Source: Propionibacteriaceae bacterium
Lineage (GTDB): Bacteria; Actinomycetota; Actinomycetes; Propionibacteriales; Propionibacteriaceae
DNA length: 64,000 nucleotides
NCBI GenBank assembly: GCA_031262485.1
Contig: JAISHO010000011.1
Span: 1-64,000, forward strand
Direction: 5' to 3'
Shown here piece after piece: positions 14,823-23,479 of this stretch. Numbering within the stretch: position 1 is the stretch's first letter; every line of letters starts with the position of its first letter. Below the pieces are notes generated by a model. It was not told where the DNA came from, ran no database searches, and saw nothing but the letters and a program-made list of their open reading frames with translations. Both the position numbers and the translations under genes were made by a program.

Positions 14823-15794
14823 ATGACAACGACCTTCATGATCTACGTCGTGGCGGCCGCCCTCATCGGCGCGCTCATCGGGGAACTCATGCGCCGGCAA
14901 CTCGCCCGTCTCTCCTATCGCCGCCGATGGGAAGAGCCGGACGACACGATCGAAGAGATTTTCCCCGCCTCGTGGCGCACCGAGGAGCCGGCGCACAATC
15001 ACGTCAGTGGAGCCTGCGCCCTGGCCGAGGAACGTGACGACATCGACGCCGCCGCCAGCGCGCCCTGCCATCGGCGAACAGCAACGGAATCGACTCGATC
15101 CGAGGAATCGTCGGGCGACGCCCAAGCCTCTCCCGCCGCCTCCCTCACTGGCGCAGCGACTGGCTCCGACCAGGGGAAATCCACACCGGAGAAGAAATAC
15201 GGCGACGCCGCTTACCCTGAGACGTGGGAAGACTGGGACACCATCGACGAGACCACGCTGCCCCATCCTGGCCCGCGCTGGTGGGTGACGATCGCCACCG
15301 GCGTCGCCTTCGCCGCCCTCGTCGCCTGCTTCTGGGGGCCGATCTGGCCCCATCTCGCCTTGTGGTTGCCCTTCGCCGCGATCAGCGTATGGCTCTCCGC
15401 CGTCGACCTCGACGTGCGGCGCATCCCGCTGGGCGTCCAGGCTATCCTCGGCGCCTGGTGCCTCGGCGCCGGCATCGCGCTTGTCGCCACCGACCACGCC
15501 AACCTGTGGAGCGGGCTCATCAGCGCCGTCGTCGCTTTCGCCGTGTTCTTCTTCCTCAACTTCTATAACCCCAACGGACTCGGCCTCGGCGACGTCGTTT
15601 ATATGCCGATCATCGCCTGGTCGCTCGGCATCATCAATTTCGTGTTCCTCATTCCGGCCGTGCTCGTCTCCTGCTTCCTCGGCCTCCTCCTCGCCGCCGT
15701 CACAAACACGAAACACTTCGCGTTCGGACCCTATCTCGCCGTCGGCGCCGTCATCAGCGCCTGCTGCGCCGGGCTCACCGGGGTTGTCGTCTAG
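14823..15794 (+). CDS. Prepilin peptidase (A24 family)
   Basis: Membrane aspartyl protease that processes type IV prepilin-like leaders. One N-terminal helix (MIYVVAAALIGALIG) and a polar, low-complexity loop of about 130 residues precede a multi-helix C-terminal half. The two catalytic motifs are WLSAVDLDVRRIPL (first Asp) and GLGLGDVVY (GxGD). A late FAFGPYLAVGA is also typical. There is no cysteine-rich methylase domain, as in short actinobacterial versions; the long polar loop is unusual. No pilin gene is in the window. The start lies in a short divergent gap with the GNAT gene. Confidence 0.8.
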   Translation: MTTTFMIYVVAAALIGALIGELMRRQLARLSYRRRWEEPDDTIEEIFPASWRTEEPAHNHVSGACALAEERDDIDAAASAPCHRRTATESTRSEESSGDAQASPAASLTGAATGSDQGKSTPEKKYGDAAYPETWEDWDTIDETTLPHPGPRWWVTIATGVAFAALVACFWGPIWPHLALWLPFAAISVWLSAVDLDVRRIPLGVQAILGAWCLGAGIALVATDHANLWSGLISAVVAFAVFFFLNFYNPNGLGLGDVVYMPIIAWSLGIINFVFLIPAVLVSCFLGLLLAAVTNTKHFAFGPYLAVGAVISACCAGLTGVVV

Positions 15795-15989
15795 AGAAAA
15801 GACGCGCGACTCTCACGCGAGCCCGTCCCGGTCGAGGAGCGAGAACGCGGCGACGCCTGCCGTTGTTGAGTCGACGGCGATGTGCCCGCGACCGCGATCC
15901 GACACTGGCACTGAAGAAAACAGACGAAAGTGAGCTGTGATTTCCACAGCCCCGCCGGTTGAGCGAGGAACCAGGGAATTCCCGGCCTT

Positions 15990-16835
15990 TCAGTGCCCGT
16001 TCTTGTCTGAATCGACGACCGACGCGTCGCCCCGATCAAGCCCGTCGATCGCCGCCATCTCCTCGTCTGACAAGGTGAAATCGAAGATCGCGAGATTCTC
16101 CGTCTGACGCTGGCGCGAACTCGACTTCGGCACCGTGACATACCCGTGCTGGGTGATCCAGCGCAACGCCACCTGCGCCGGGGTGCGCTCGTGGGCGGCG
16201 GCGATCCCCGTGATGACCGGATCGTCGAGCATCGCGGCCGGCTTGATCGGGCTCCACGCCTCCGTCACGACGCCGTGCTCAGCGTGATACGCGACAACGT
16301 CACGACGTTGCGCATACGGATTGAGGTTGATCTGGTTGACCTCCGGCAGCTCACCCGTCTCCTCGAGGAGGCGGCGCAGGTGATCGACCTTGAAATTCGA
16401 CACCCCGGCCGCCTTGATGAGCCCCTCCTCGCGCAGCTTGAGCAGGCCCTTCCACGCCTCGACGTAAGCGCCTTGCTGCGGATTCGGCCAGTGGATGAGC
16501 AACAAATCGAGATAGTCGAGGCCGAGACGTTCCATACTGGCCAAGCAAGCCGCCCGAGCCCCCTCGACCGAATGCCATTCCTTGTTGAACTTCGTCGTCA
16601 CGAAAAGATCGCCCCGGCGCACGTCGGACTCGTTGACCCCATGACCGACGCCGATCTCATTGCCATAATTCTCCGCCGTGTCGACGAGACGGTACCCCGC
16701 GTTGATCGCCCCCTTGACCGCCACCGCAGCCTCGGCGTCGTCCATCGGCCACGTGCCCAACCCGAGCATCGGCATCACCGCCCCCCGGGCGAGCGTGATC
16801 GTCGGAGCCAACGCGGAAGAAAGAGAATCTGTCAT
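15990..16835 (-). CDS. Aldo/keto reductase
   Basis: 281-residue TIM-barrel NADPH-dependent reductase of the 2,5-diketogluconate reductase type. The catalytic tetrad is visible: Asp in YRLVDTAENYGNE, Tyr in the same segment, Lys in FVTTKFNKEW, and His in LLIHWPNPQ. Other signatures are GVSNFKVDHL and the cofactor-binding VPKSSSRQRQTENLAIFDF. Substrate is unknown. Monocistronic, divergent from the HAD phosphatase. Confidence 0.88.
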   Translation of the reverse strand: MTDSLSSALAPTITLARGAVMPMLGLGTWPMDDAEAAVAVKGAINAGYRLVDTAENYGNEIGVGHGVNESDVRRGDLFVTTKFNKEWHSVEGARAACLASMERLGLDYLDLLLIHWPNPQQGAYVEAWKGLLKLREEGLIKAAGVSNFKVDHLRRLLEETGELPEVNQINLNPYAQRRDVVAYHAEHGVVTEAWSPIKPAAMLDDPVITGIAAAHERTPAQVALRWITQHGYVTVPKSSSRQRQTENLAIFDFTLSDEEMAAIDGLDRGDASVVDSDKNGH

Positions 16836-16894
16836 AGGGTCATTATTCCCTCTCTCCCAGCCCGGGTGCCATCCACCCCCTCTACACTTGACCC

Positions 16895-17566
16895 GTGACT
16901 GACACGCATCCGCGCTGGCCCGTGGCCCTGTTCGACCTCGACGGCACGCTCATCGACTCGATCCAACTCATCGTCGACTCCTATCAGCACGCTTTCACCA
17001 CCGTGCTCGGGCACACCGGCGACGAAGCGGAGATCCGCAGTTGGATCGGCCAGCCGCTCATCCGCGCCTTCCGCCATATCGACGAGGCGCACGCCGACGA
17101 GCTCTTCGCCGAGTACACCGCCTACAACGAGGCCAACACCCCGCGCATGCTCAAGGCCTTCGACGGCATCGGAACCGTCTTCGACGCCCTCGACGACGCC
17201 GGGGTGCGCTACGGCATCGTCACCTCGAAACGCACCGGCCCGGCCCACTGGGGCTTGGAGTTGACGGGGTTGACGCGCGTGCCCGTCATCATCGCCCAAG
17301 AGGACTCCTCCGAGCACAAACCCTCCCCCCAACCACTGCTGAGCGCCTGCGCCAAACTCGGCGTCGAGGCGTCCACCATCGTCTACATCGGCGACGCGAC
17401 CGTCGACATCGAAGCCGCCCACAACGCCGGGGCCGCCGGCATCGCCGTCACCTGGGGCGCCGGCACCCGCGAAGCCCTCGCCGGAGTCAACCCGGAGGTC
17501 ATCTGCGACACCGTCGACGAACTCCGCGCCGCGCTGACCGGAGCCACCCGAGAGGGCCAAGCCTGA
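16895..17566 (+). CDS. HAD-family phosphatase (phosphoglycolate phosphatase-like)
   Basis: 223 residues. HAD motif I is FDLDGTLIDS, motif II IVTSK, motif III the Lys of SEHKPSPQPL, motif IV YIGDATVDIEAA. The helical cap lies between motifs I and II, as in Gph/PpaX enzymes. Starts at GTG. The substrate cannot be read from sequence; phosphoglycolate or pyrophosphate are the usual possibilities. Confidence 0.86.
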   Translation: MTDTHPRWPVALFDLDGTLIDSIQLIVDSYQHAFTTVLGHTGDEAEIRSWIGQPLIRAFRHIDEAHADELFAEYTAYNEANTPRMLKAFDGIGTVFDALDDAGVRYGIVTSKRTGPAHWGLELTGLTRVPVIIAQEDSSEHKPSPQPLLSACAKLGVEASTIVYIGDATVDIEAAHNAGAAGIAVTWGAGTREALAGVNPEVICDTVDELRAALTGATREGQA

Positions 17567-17665
17567 CCGGAACCGCATCAGCGAAGAGGCCTGAACTGCC
17601 CCTTCACACGATCATTCCTGGCGGGGTCTAGCGCGCTCGCAGACACTCTTCTTGAGATTAACTCG

Positions 17666-17727
17666 CTTCCATATGTGGAACTTCCAGATTTGGAAGCTTC
17701 CATATCTGATACTTCCAGATATGGAAG
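17666..17727. promoter_or_regulatory. Four tandem TTCCA...TGGAA-type dyads
   Basis: CTTCCATATGTGGAA (17666), CTTCCAGATTTGGAAG (17681), CTTCCATATCTGATA (17697, decayed right arm) and CTTCCAGATATGGAAG (17712) follow each other at 15-16 bp, about one and a half helical turns. The cluster ends 20 bases before the ATPase start. Likely operators for a dimeric regulator. Confidence 0.6.
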
Positions 17728-17747
17728 CAACTTGCTAGGCTGGGGCG

Positions 17748-19157
17748 ATGACATCTCCGCAAGCATCGACATTCGTTGGACGGACGAGCGAATTTCTCAG
17801 CCTCTCCCGGCTCCTCGACGAAGTAAGAACCGGCGGCGACCGCCCTGGCCGCGCCATGGTGATCCGGGGACGTCGACGTGTCGGCAAATCGCGTCTTGTC
17901 GAAGAATTCTGTGCGACCGCAGCAATCCCTTACACATTCTTCACGGCCTTGGGGCAATCCCGGGAACTTGATGCCCAGTCGTTCATCGCTGAGGTCGAGA
18001 ACACATGTGGCGAGACTCTGCCCGTGCAGGCCTCGGATTCTTGGATCGCCATTCTGCGCGCCACAGCCGACGCACTCCCCCAAGACAACCCCAGCATCAT
18101 CGTCCTCGACGAAATGCCCTATCTCGTCGCCGAGGACAACACGTTCGAAGGCGCACTCCAAGCCTCGTTCGACCGCTTCTTCTCTCGTCTCCCCGTGCTG
18201 ATCATTCTCATCGGCTCCGACATCTCAGCCATGGAAAGAATCACCTCCCCCGGCCATCCGTTCTACCAACGCGGCTCACTCTTGACTGTCAAACCATTAC
18301 GCCCCGTCGATGTGAGAACGGCAACCGGCCTCGACAGTTCCGACTCTCTCGACGCTTATCTCATCACCGGAGGGCTTCCCCTTCTCCTGCGGCGATGGCG
18401 CGAAGGCGACACTGTCACCACGTATCTTCGCCACGAGTTCGAAGACCCGGCCTCCCCCTTACTCACCTCCGCCGAGTTGACCTTGGCTGAGGAGTTCCCC
18501 ACTGAAGCGCACGCCGGAACAATTCTCGCTGCGATTGGTAACGGCGAGACCACGTTCACTGCCATCGCACGCGTCTCAAATCTTGCTTCATCGACACTCA
18601 CTCGTGCCCTCGACGTTCTCACCGGACGCGGCATCGTCACAATCGACACCCCTGTCTCCACCACACGTTCGAACAATCCTCGTTATCGGGTGACGGATCC
18701 ATACCTGCGTTTTTGGTTCATTTTCGGCGAACAGGCAGCGATCGACGCCGACCGCGGTCGCCCCGACCTCACCTGGCCACGTATCGAAGCAGGATGGAGC
18801 GCATGGCGAGGAAAAGCGATCGAACCTGTCATCCGAGAATCCTTGTGGACTCAGATCGGACGCCTCCTTCCCATCACCGGAACGATCGGCAGCTACTGGA
18901 CACGGACCAATTCCGTTGAAATTGACATCGTCGCGGCCGACAAAGGACCCGTCGGTAAACACCTCGATTTCGTCGGCTCTATCAAATGGCTTGAGCAACG
19001 TCCTTTCGGAACGAAGGATTTCACTCGCCTCGTCACCCACCGCTCCCAACTCCCGGGGGCCACTGACGAAACGCCGCTCGTCGCCGTCTCCCGGGCGGGA
19101 GTCGATGTCGACGGTGTCATCGCGATCGGGCCCGACGATCTCTTCCCAGACGAGTGA
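17748..19157 (+). CDS. ATPase with DUF234-type C-terminal nuclease-like domain
   Basis: 469 residues. N-terminal STAND-like ATPase of the archaeal-ATPase group: FVGRTSEF, Walker A RGRRRVGKSRL, Walker B SIIVLDEMPYL, and sensor-like LIGSDISAM. A winged helix at about 255-310 (ETTFTAIARVSNLASSTLTR) is followed by PRYRVTDPYLRFWF, the DUF234 signature. The C-terminal part has NSVEIDIVA ... VGSIKW, resembling the PD-(D/E)xK core found in this family. Function in these proteins is not established; mobile-element or defence links have been suggested. Four operator-like dyads lie just upstream. Confidence 0.78.
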   Translation: MTSPQASTFVGRTSEFLSLSRLLDEVRTGGDRPGRAMVIRGRRRVGKSRLVEEFCATAAIPYTFFTALGQSRELDAQSFIAEVENTCGETLPVQASDSWIAILRATADALPQDNPSIIVLDEMPYLVAEDNTFEGALQASFDRFFSRLPVLIILIGSDISAMERITSPGHPFYQRGSLLTVKPLRPVDVRTATGLDSSDSLDAYLITGGLPLLLRRWREGDTVTTYLRHEFEDPASPLLTSAELTLAEEFPTEAHAGTILAAIGNGETTFTAIARVSNLASSTLTRALDVLTGRGIVTIDTPVSTTRSNNPRYRVTDPYLRFWFIFGEQAAIDADRGRPDLTWPRIEAGWSAWRGKAIEPVIRESLWTQIGRLLPITGTIGSYWTRTNSVEIDIVAADKGPVGKHLDFVGSIKWLEQRPFGTKDFTRLVTHRSQLPGATDETPLVAVSRAGVDVDGVIAIGPDDLFPDE

Positions 19158-19233
19158 TCAGAGCTTGCCTGTGACGTAGCGTCATAAGGGGAACTAGAGT
19201 AAGCACCATTGACGAATGCGAGGTTCTCTCCCG

Positions 19234-20052
19234 ATGACGCAGACGAATGATCCCCCGGTCGACGCCGACACCCCTGACAGAATCTTCGGCGGCGACATTC
19301 TGACCACCTTCGACGAACGCCAGATCGAGGACTCGGAGCAACCGGATCCGCCAGCCACGCCGACGCCCTCGAAGAAGCAGGTCAACAGCGAGAAGAAACG
19401 GCGTGAACCCGAGAACGAACCGGCGTGGACGCCGTCGACCACGTATCCCACCTTGCCCGACCGTACTACCGGATCCCAGGACGCCGCGGTTCTCGCCATT
19501 CCACAGGGGGACCCAGGGGCACTCGACAAACCCTGGTACGGGATCGGCTTCGTCGAAGCCATCAAGCGAGCTTTCAGAAAGTACGCGACATTCTCAGGGC
19601 GAGCCTCACGCGGGGAATTCTGGTGGTTCACCCTCTTCACCATCCTCGTCGATATTCTCCTCACCATCGCCTTCGGCGCATCGGGAGCGGGGTTCGAGTG
19701 GCTGATCGCCGACGAACCGGTGGGCGGCAATCCGTTGTTTGACTCCGACGCCCTCCGCGGCGTCTACGGCGTCGACGGGGCCATTGTCGAAGGGCTGACG
19801 GTATTCTTCTATCTCGCGACTTTTCTCCCCTCCCTCTCCATCGGCTGGCGACGGCTCCACGACACCAACAAATCCGGCTGGTGGAGCCTCCTCTTCGGGG
19901 CGCCCGTCCTCGGCAGTCTCGGCATGGTCGTCTCGAGCCAACCGATAATCAACGGAGCCATCGACCTCGTCGCAACCGTGTGCTACTTCGCCGGAATCGG
20001 TTTCCTCATCGGCAGGCCCAACCCCGACGGAGAGCGGTTCGATCGCCCTTGA
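19234..20052 (+). CDS. DUF805 membrane protein (first of two paralogues)
   Basis: The first ~110 residues are polar and Pro/Glu-rich, starting from MTQTNDPP; ATG 19216 is an alternative start. The DUF805 domain begins at PWYGIGFVEAIKRAF, followed by KYATFSGRASRGEFWWFTLF, several membrane helices, and SIGWRRLHDTNKSGWW, then the closing RPNPDGERFDRP. These are the standard DUF805 marks. Role unknown. It shares the odd N-terminal pattern D-x-I/V-FGGxIL...FDE with the next gene, so the whole protein was duplicated. Confidence 0.8.
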   Translation: MTQTNDPPVDADTPDRIFGGDILTTFDERQIEDSEQPDPPATPTPSKKQVNSEKKRREPENEPAWTPSTTYPTLPDRTTGSQDAAVLAIPQGDPGALDKPWYGIGFVEAIKRAFRKYATFSGRASRGEFWWFTLFTILVDILLTIAFGASGAGFEWLIADEPVGGNPLFDSDALRGVYGVDGAIVEGLTVFFYLATFLPSLSIGWRRLHDTNKSGWWSLLFGAPVLGSLGMVVSSQPIINGAIDLVATVCYFAGIGFLIGRPNPDGERFDRP

Positions 20053-20137
20053 GAGATGACACGACCTCAACACGATCAGAACCCGTTGTCGATCAACACT
20101 GACATGATGCAGTGTTCAGACGAAATAGCAGGAAAGC

Positions 20138-20896
20138 ATGGCCCGAAAACCCCATTCCGACTACCGCACCGATGACAATCCCTTTCAGGAAGACACTGTT
20201 TTCGGAGGCGGCATCCTCGAAGCGTTCGACGAAGCCCGGGCCGCCCAGCAACCTCCCAAGGCGCCACCAGTCGTCGACGAGTCGGCTCACCCGGATCTCG
20301 AACCCGCCTGGACCCCATCGACCACCTACGCTGTGTTCGGCACGAAACCATCTGACTCGGCACTGTCTCCTTCAGTGAAGCCGGCGCACACCCCACCCGT
20401 CAAGGGAAAACCCTCGAGCATCTCCTTGCCCTGGTACGGCATCGGCCCCATCGACGCGATCAAACGAGGGTTCCGGAAATACGGTGTTTTCACCGGGCGG
20501 GCTTCCCACAGTGAATTCTGGTGGTGGTTCGCCTTCGTCGCAGTGATCACGATCCTTCCCGCCATCGTCTTCGATTTCCTCAACATCAATTACTACTCTG
20601 CCTTCGACGAGGCAGCTCTTTTCTCAGAATCTGTCGCGTTCCTCCTCTATCTCGTGCCCTTCATCGTCACCGCGATCCCCTCCTTGGCTGTCAGTTGGCG
20701 GCGTCTCCATGACGCGAATCTTTCCGGCCTCCATTGCTTCATCGGTTTGCCCTGGATTTTTGCCGCGGCCGTGGCCGTGACCTCAGAGGGGATCAGTGAC
20801 GTCCTCGGGACTGTCGAGCTTGCCTTCTTCGCCCTGTTCGCATCCATTATGAGTAGGCCGAGCAACCCGGAGGGCAAGATCTTCGACCGCCCCTAA
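20138..20896 (+). CDS. DUF805 membrane protein (second paralogue)
   Basis: 252 residues with the same layout as the upstream gene: polar N-terminus containing VFGGGILEAFDEAR and AWTPSTTY, then PWYGIGPIDAIKRGFRKYG, FTGRASHSEFWWW, four predicted helices, SWRRLHDANLSG and a closing RPSNPEGKIFDRP. The pair arose by tandem duplication and has diverged mostly in the membrane helices. AGGAAAG precedes the ATG. Confidence 0.8.
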   Translation: MARKPHSDYRTDDNPFQEDTVFGGGILEAFDEARAAQQPPKAPPVVDESAHPDLEPAWTPSTTYAVFGTKPSDSALSPSVKPAHTPPVKGKPSSISLPWYGIGPIDAIKRGFRKYGVFTGRASHSEFWWWFAFVAVITILPAIVFDFLNINYYSAFDEAALFSESVAFLLYLVPFIVTAIPSLAVSWRRLHDANLSGLHCFIGLPWIFAAAVAVTSEGISDVLGTVELAFFALFASIMSRPSNPEGKIFDRP

Positions 20897-20957
20897 TCCA
20901 CGATTCCCCTTCCCTCCTGGCAAACCGATCCCTATGTCCCCACGCTAAGATGAGCCC

Positions 20958-21527
20958 ATGAGAAGGGGTCTACGGGGTGTTGCTGTTTGCGTCTTGGTAG
21001 CTGTGGTGGGGGTGAGCGCTGGATGCACGTCGGGTGACGACGACGATGTCACGGCGACGCCGACGGTGGAGCCGAGCGCGTCGGCCTCGGCTTCCGCTTC
21101 GCCTAGTCCGACGGCGGCGCCGGAGCCGGTCGAGGTCGAGATTCCCGACCCTGAGAGCGAGGACGCCATTGTCGTGTCCGTTCCGGTGGGGACGGCGGAC
21201 GCGCGCACAGTGTTCAGTGAGTACGTCGTCGAATCGGCCGATATCGTCACCGAAGGGGACATCGTCACTGTTGCTTTGGGGTTGTGCGCCGATCCGGGGG
21301 CGCAGGATCCCGGGTGCCTCGACAGCGTTCCGGATTGGAGCGGATTGCGCGACGGAGACACTGCTGTCGTCGAGGATTCCCGCGATCCGTTGGGTTGGCT
21401 CATCGTCACCTATGAGGGGGACGACCCGGTCTCGATCACGGGGCCACAGGAGCCGTGCGAGTTGCCTGACGGCGGCGTCCAAGGCGAGCGCGTCGGGCAA
21501 GGGGAGAACCGTTACACCTGCCAGTGA
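20958..21527 (+). CDS. Secreted lipoprotein, unknown function
   Basis: 189 residues with a lipoprotein signal: MRRGLRG, hydrophobic VAVCVLVAVVGV and lipobox VSAGC, so Cys22 or nearby should be lipidated. A Ser/Pro/Ala-rich spacer (about 30-60) follows, then a domain with two cysteine pairs possible (GLCADPGAQDPGC, QEPCELPD, YTCQ at the end). I do not recognise the domain. Expected on the outer face of the membrane. Confidence 0.72.
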   Translation: MRRGLRGVAVCVLVAVVGVSAGCTSGDDDDVTATPTVEPSASASASASPSPTAAPEPVEVEIPDPESEDAIVVSVPVGTADARTVFSEYVVESADIVTEGDIVTVALGLCADPGAQDPGCLDSVPDWSGLRDGDTAVVEDSRDPLGWLIVTYEGDDPVSITGPQEPCELPDGGVQGERVGQGENRYTCQ

Positions 21528-21718
21528 GGTCAGTCACCGCGTACTCTCGGACGCGCCTCGTCCCGCGTCGCCCTGCCCTCGCATCGCGATCGCCTGCCGA
21601 CGGTCTGGGATCGACGAGAGTGTGACCTCTTGCATTTGCTGTTAGCGCTACTATCGACGCGGTAGTGGACGTCGAAATTTCGTCAACGGCCGAGTCGGCC
21701 GGATCTGAGGAGGGTGTT

Positions 21719-22129
21719 GTGAAGATCAATATCGAGGACGGGCTGTTCGCGATCTGCAAGCTCGGTTCGGCCGATGAGCTGGCCGATCTCGTGCGCGAGG
21801 TGCCGCAGCCGTGCTTCACCGGGTTCGGCAATGGGTCCTATTCGGCGTTTTGCCTGGCCGACCATGTTCCGAGCAATGTCGCCGCCGATCCGACGTGGCG
21901 TCTGCTGCGCATCGACGGTCGTCGCGACGCCGCCTACCTCTTCGTCGTCGGCGGCATCCCCGTCATCATGTCCGGCGCCGGCGTGCCGACCTTCCCGCTG
22001 TCGACCTTCGACACCGACTACATCGCCGTCAAGCGCGACGGCCTCAGCACCGCCGTCGACGCCCTGCGCCGCTCCGGCCACAGCATCGGGGGCAGCCCGT
22101 TCGCCCCACGTCGCCTCGAACTGACCTAA
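21719..22129 (+). CDS. ACT-domain (CASTOR/ACT_7-like) protein
   Basis: About 136 residues. LFAICKLGSADELADLV, YSAFCLADHVPSN, TWRLLRIDG and the near-C-terminal STFDTDYIAVKRDGLSTAVD match the small double-ACT proteins of the ACT_7 group. Such domains bind amino acids; the ligand here is unknown. I prefer GTG 21719, which has AGGAGG five bases upstream and fits the family's length, over a GTG at 21665. Confidence 0.75.
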   Translation: MKINIEDGLFAICKLGSADELADLVREVPQPCFTGFGNGSYSAFCLADHVPSNVAADPTWRLLRIDGRRDAAYLFVVGGIPVIMSGAGVPTFPLSTFDTDYIAVKRDGLSTAVDALRRSGHSIGGSPFAPRRLELT

Positions 22130-22329
22130 TCGGAAAGGGCGGAGACGCCCCCCGCTCTCGCTTCGCCTTCTTCTGACGAGGGGATTTCCCACGGCAGAGG
22201 GCGCCGGAACCTGCGCGAGGCCGATCCCGTCAGTGATTCGGAGCGACGGACTTCGTCCATGCTGTCAGTTCGATGAAGACCCTCACCGCGAGTGACGGAA
22301 CGTCGACCACCGCAGCGACGACGGGCGCG

Positions 22330-23175
22330 TCATGACGAAGCGCTGACGCGTCGTTTCTCGACGGCGACGGCCCGCTGAATGTCGTGCGATCCGATCATGA
22401 TCCGGCGGAAAAGCGCGCGCCCGCCGATGGCCGCGACATAGAAGAGAGCGATGACGGCCGCGGCGACGAGGATGAGGATGCCGACGTAGCCCGGGTTGCC
22501 GGCGATGTCGGCGAACAGGACGAGGATCGTGCCCGGCTCCGGCCAGTTGACGAACATGAAGTTCTGGTCGAGGAGCTTGTTGATCGGGTAGACGGCGATC
22601 ATGAACCCGGCCCCACAAGCGACGACGCGCGGGTAGTACTTCCACTCGATCTTCGTCAGCCCGATGGCGACGGAGGCCGCGGCGGTGGCGATGATGAGCG
22701 CGTGGGTGAGGTTGAAGAGGAAATAGTGCACCGACAGATACGAGAGGACCTTGTAGGTCTCCTGCGGCATGACGATCGCGGCGATGGCGCCGGGGATCGA
22801 CAGGCTATACCCGATGTTGAGGAGAGTTTGGTTGCGCGTGTGGACGGCGATGGGCAGGAGGAAACACGACACCGAGCATAAGTGAAGGGGGATGTGTTGA
22901 ACCCAGCCCTGCCCCGTGTCGGTGACGATGAGGAGGAGGACGGGCAGGAGCCACCAGACGAAGGTCGCGGTCGACAGATGTCGCACGAACGTCTCACCAG
23001 CCTCCGGACCGCCGCGTCGACGTTTGTGCCGCGCTAGCCAGATCATCGCAATGACGAACGCGATCGAAAGGGCGAGATAGATCCAGTAGGCCGCGTCTCC
23101 GGTGACGAAACGCCACCGTTCAGAGATGTTCTTCGTGAAGAGGATGTCCCAGATCGAATCCTGTGGTGTCATCAC
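22330..23175 (-). CDS. YwaF/TIGR02206-like integral membrane protein
   Basis: 281 residues with about seven hydrophobic segments. The family mark is IPLHLCSVSCFLLPIA near the middle, with LSYLSVHYFLFNLTHAL and INKLLDQNFMFVN later. Basic residues (RHKRRRG) after the first helix suggest a cytoplasmic loop. No biochemical role is established for this family. Confidence 0.78.
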   Translation of the reverse strand: MMTPQDSIWDILFTKNISERWRFVTGDAAYWIYLALSIAFVIAMIWLARHKRRRGGPEAGETFVRHLSTATFVWWLLPVLLLIVTDTGQGWVQHIPLHLCSVSCFLLPIAVHTRNQTLLNIGYSLSIPGAIAAIVMPQETYKVLSYLSVHYFLFNLTHALIIATAAASVAIGLTKIEWKYYPRVVACGAGFMIAVYPINKLLDQNFMFVNWPEPGTILVLFADIAGNPGYVGILILVAAAVIALFYVAAIGGRALFRRIMIGSHDIQRAVAVEKRRVSASS

Positions 23176-23364
23176 GCCGCACTCCTCCCCCGCGGATCCG
23201 GATCTCCATCACCGTCACGTCATTCACCTGGTGGACACGCCCGTGGAGCCAGACTCAGGCTCCCACTCGCGCATGACGAATTTCAACTCGTCCTCGGCGT
23301 CAACGAGAGCACGGCCACCCGTATTCCCACCGAGACGGGCGCGCGCCGCGACCTGGGCCGGAGA

Positions 23365-23427
23365 GACGGCGACAACGCGGCCGGGACCCCCACCGTGCGC
23401 CACGAACACGACGCTTGAGGCGCGACA
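23365..23427. repeat. Second partial copy of the hig-inserted element
   Basis: About 52 of 62 aligned bases match 12252-12313, including GCGCCACGAA and the terminal AGGCGCGACA. The left half of the 157-bp element is not recognisable here. It lies in the gap between the YwaF-like gene and the PBP gene. Confidence 0.55.
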
Positions 23428-23479
23428 ACAGAACACGAGGCTCTACCAAAGCCACTGAGAGGCTCGACGACCACCCCCG

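Noticed and set aside
14554..14826. 90-residue frame before the prepilin peptidase
   Set aside because: Overlaps the GNAT start, low complexity, no homology visible.
14589..15716. N-terminal extension of the GNAT frame
   Set aside because: It is antisense to the prepilin peptidase and has the composition of a shadow frame; homology starts near 14588.
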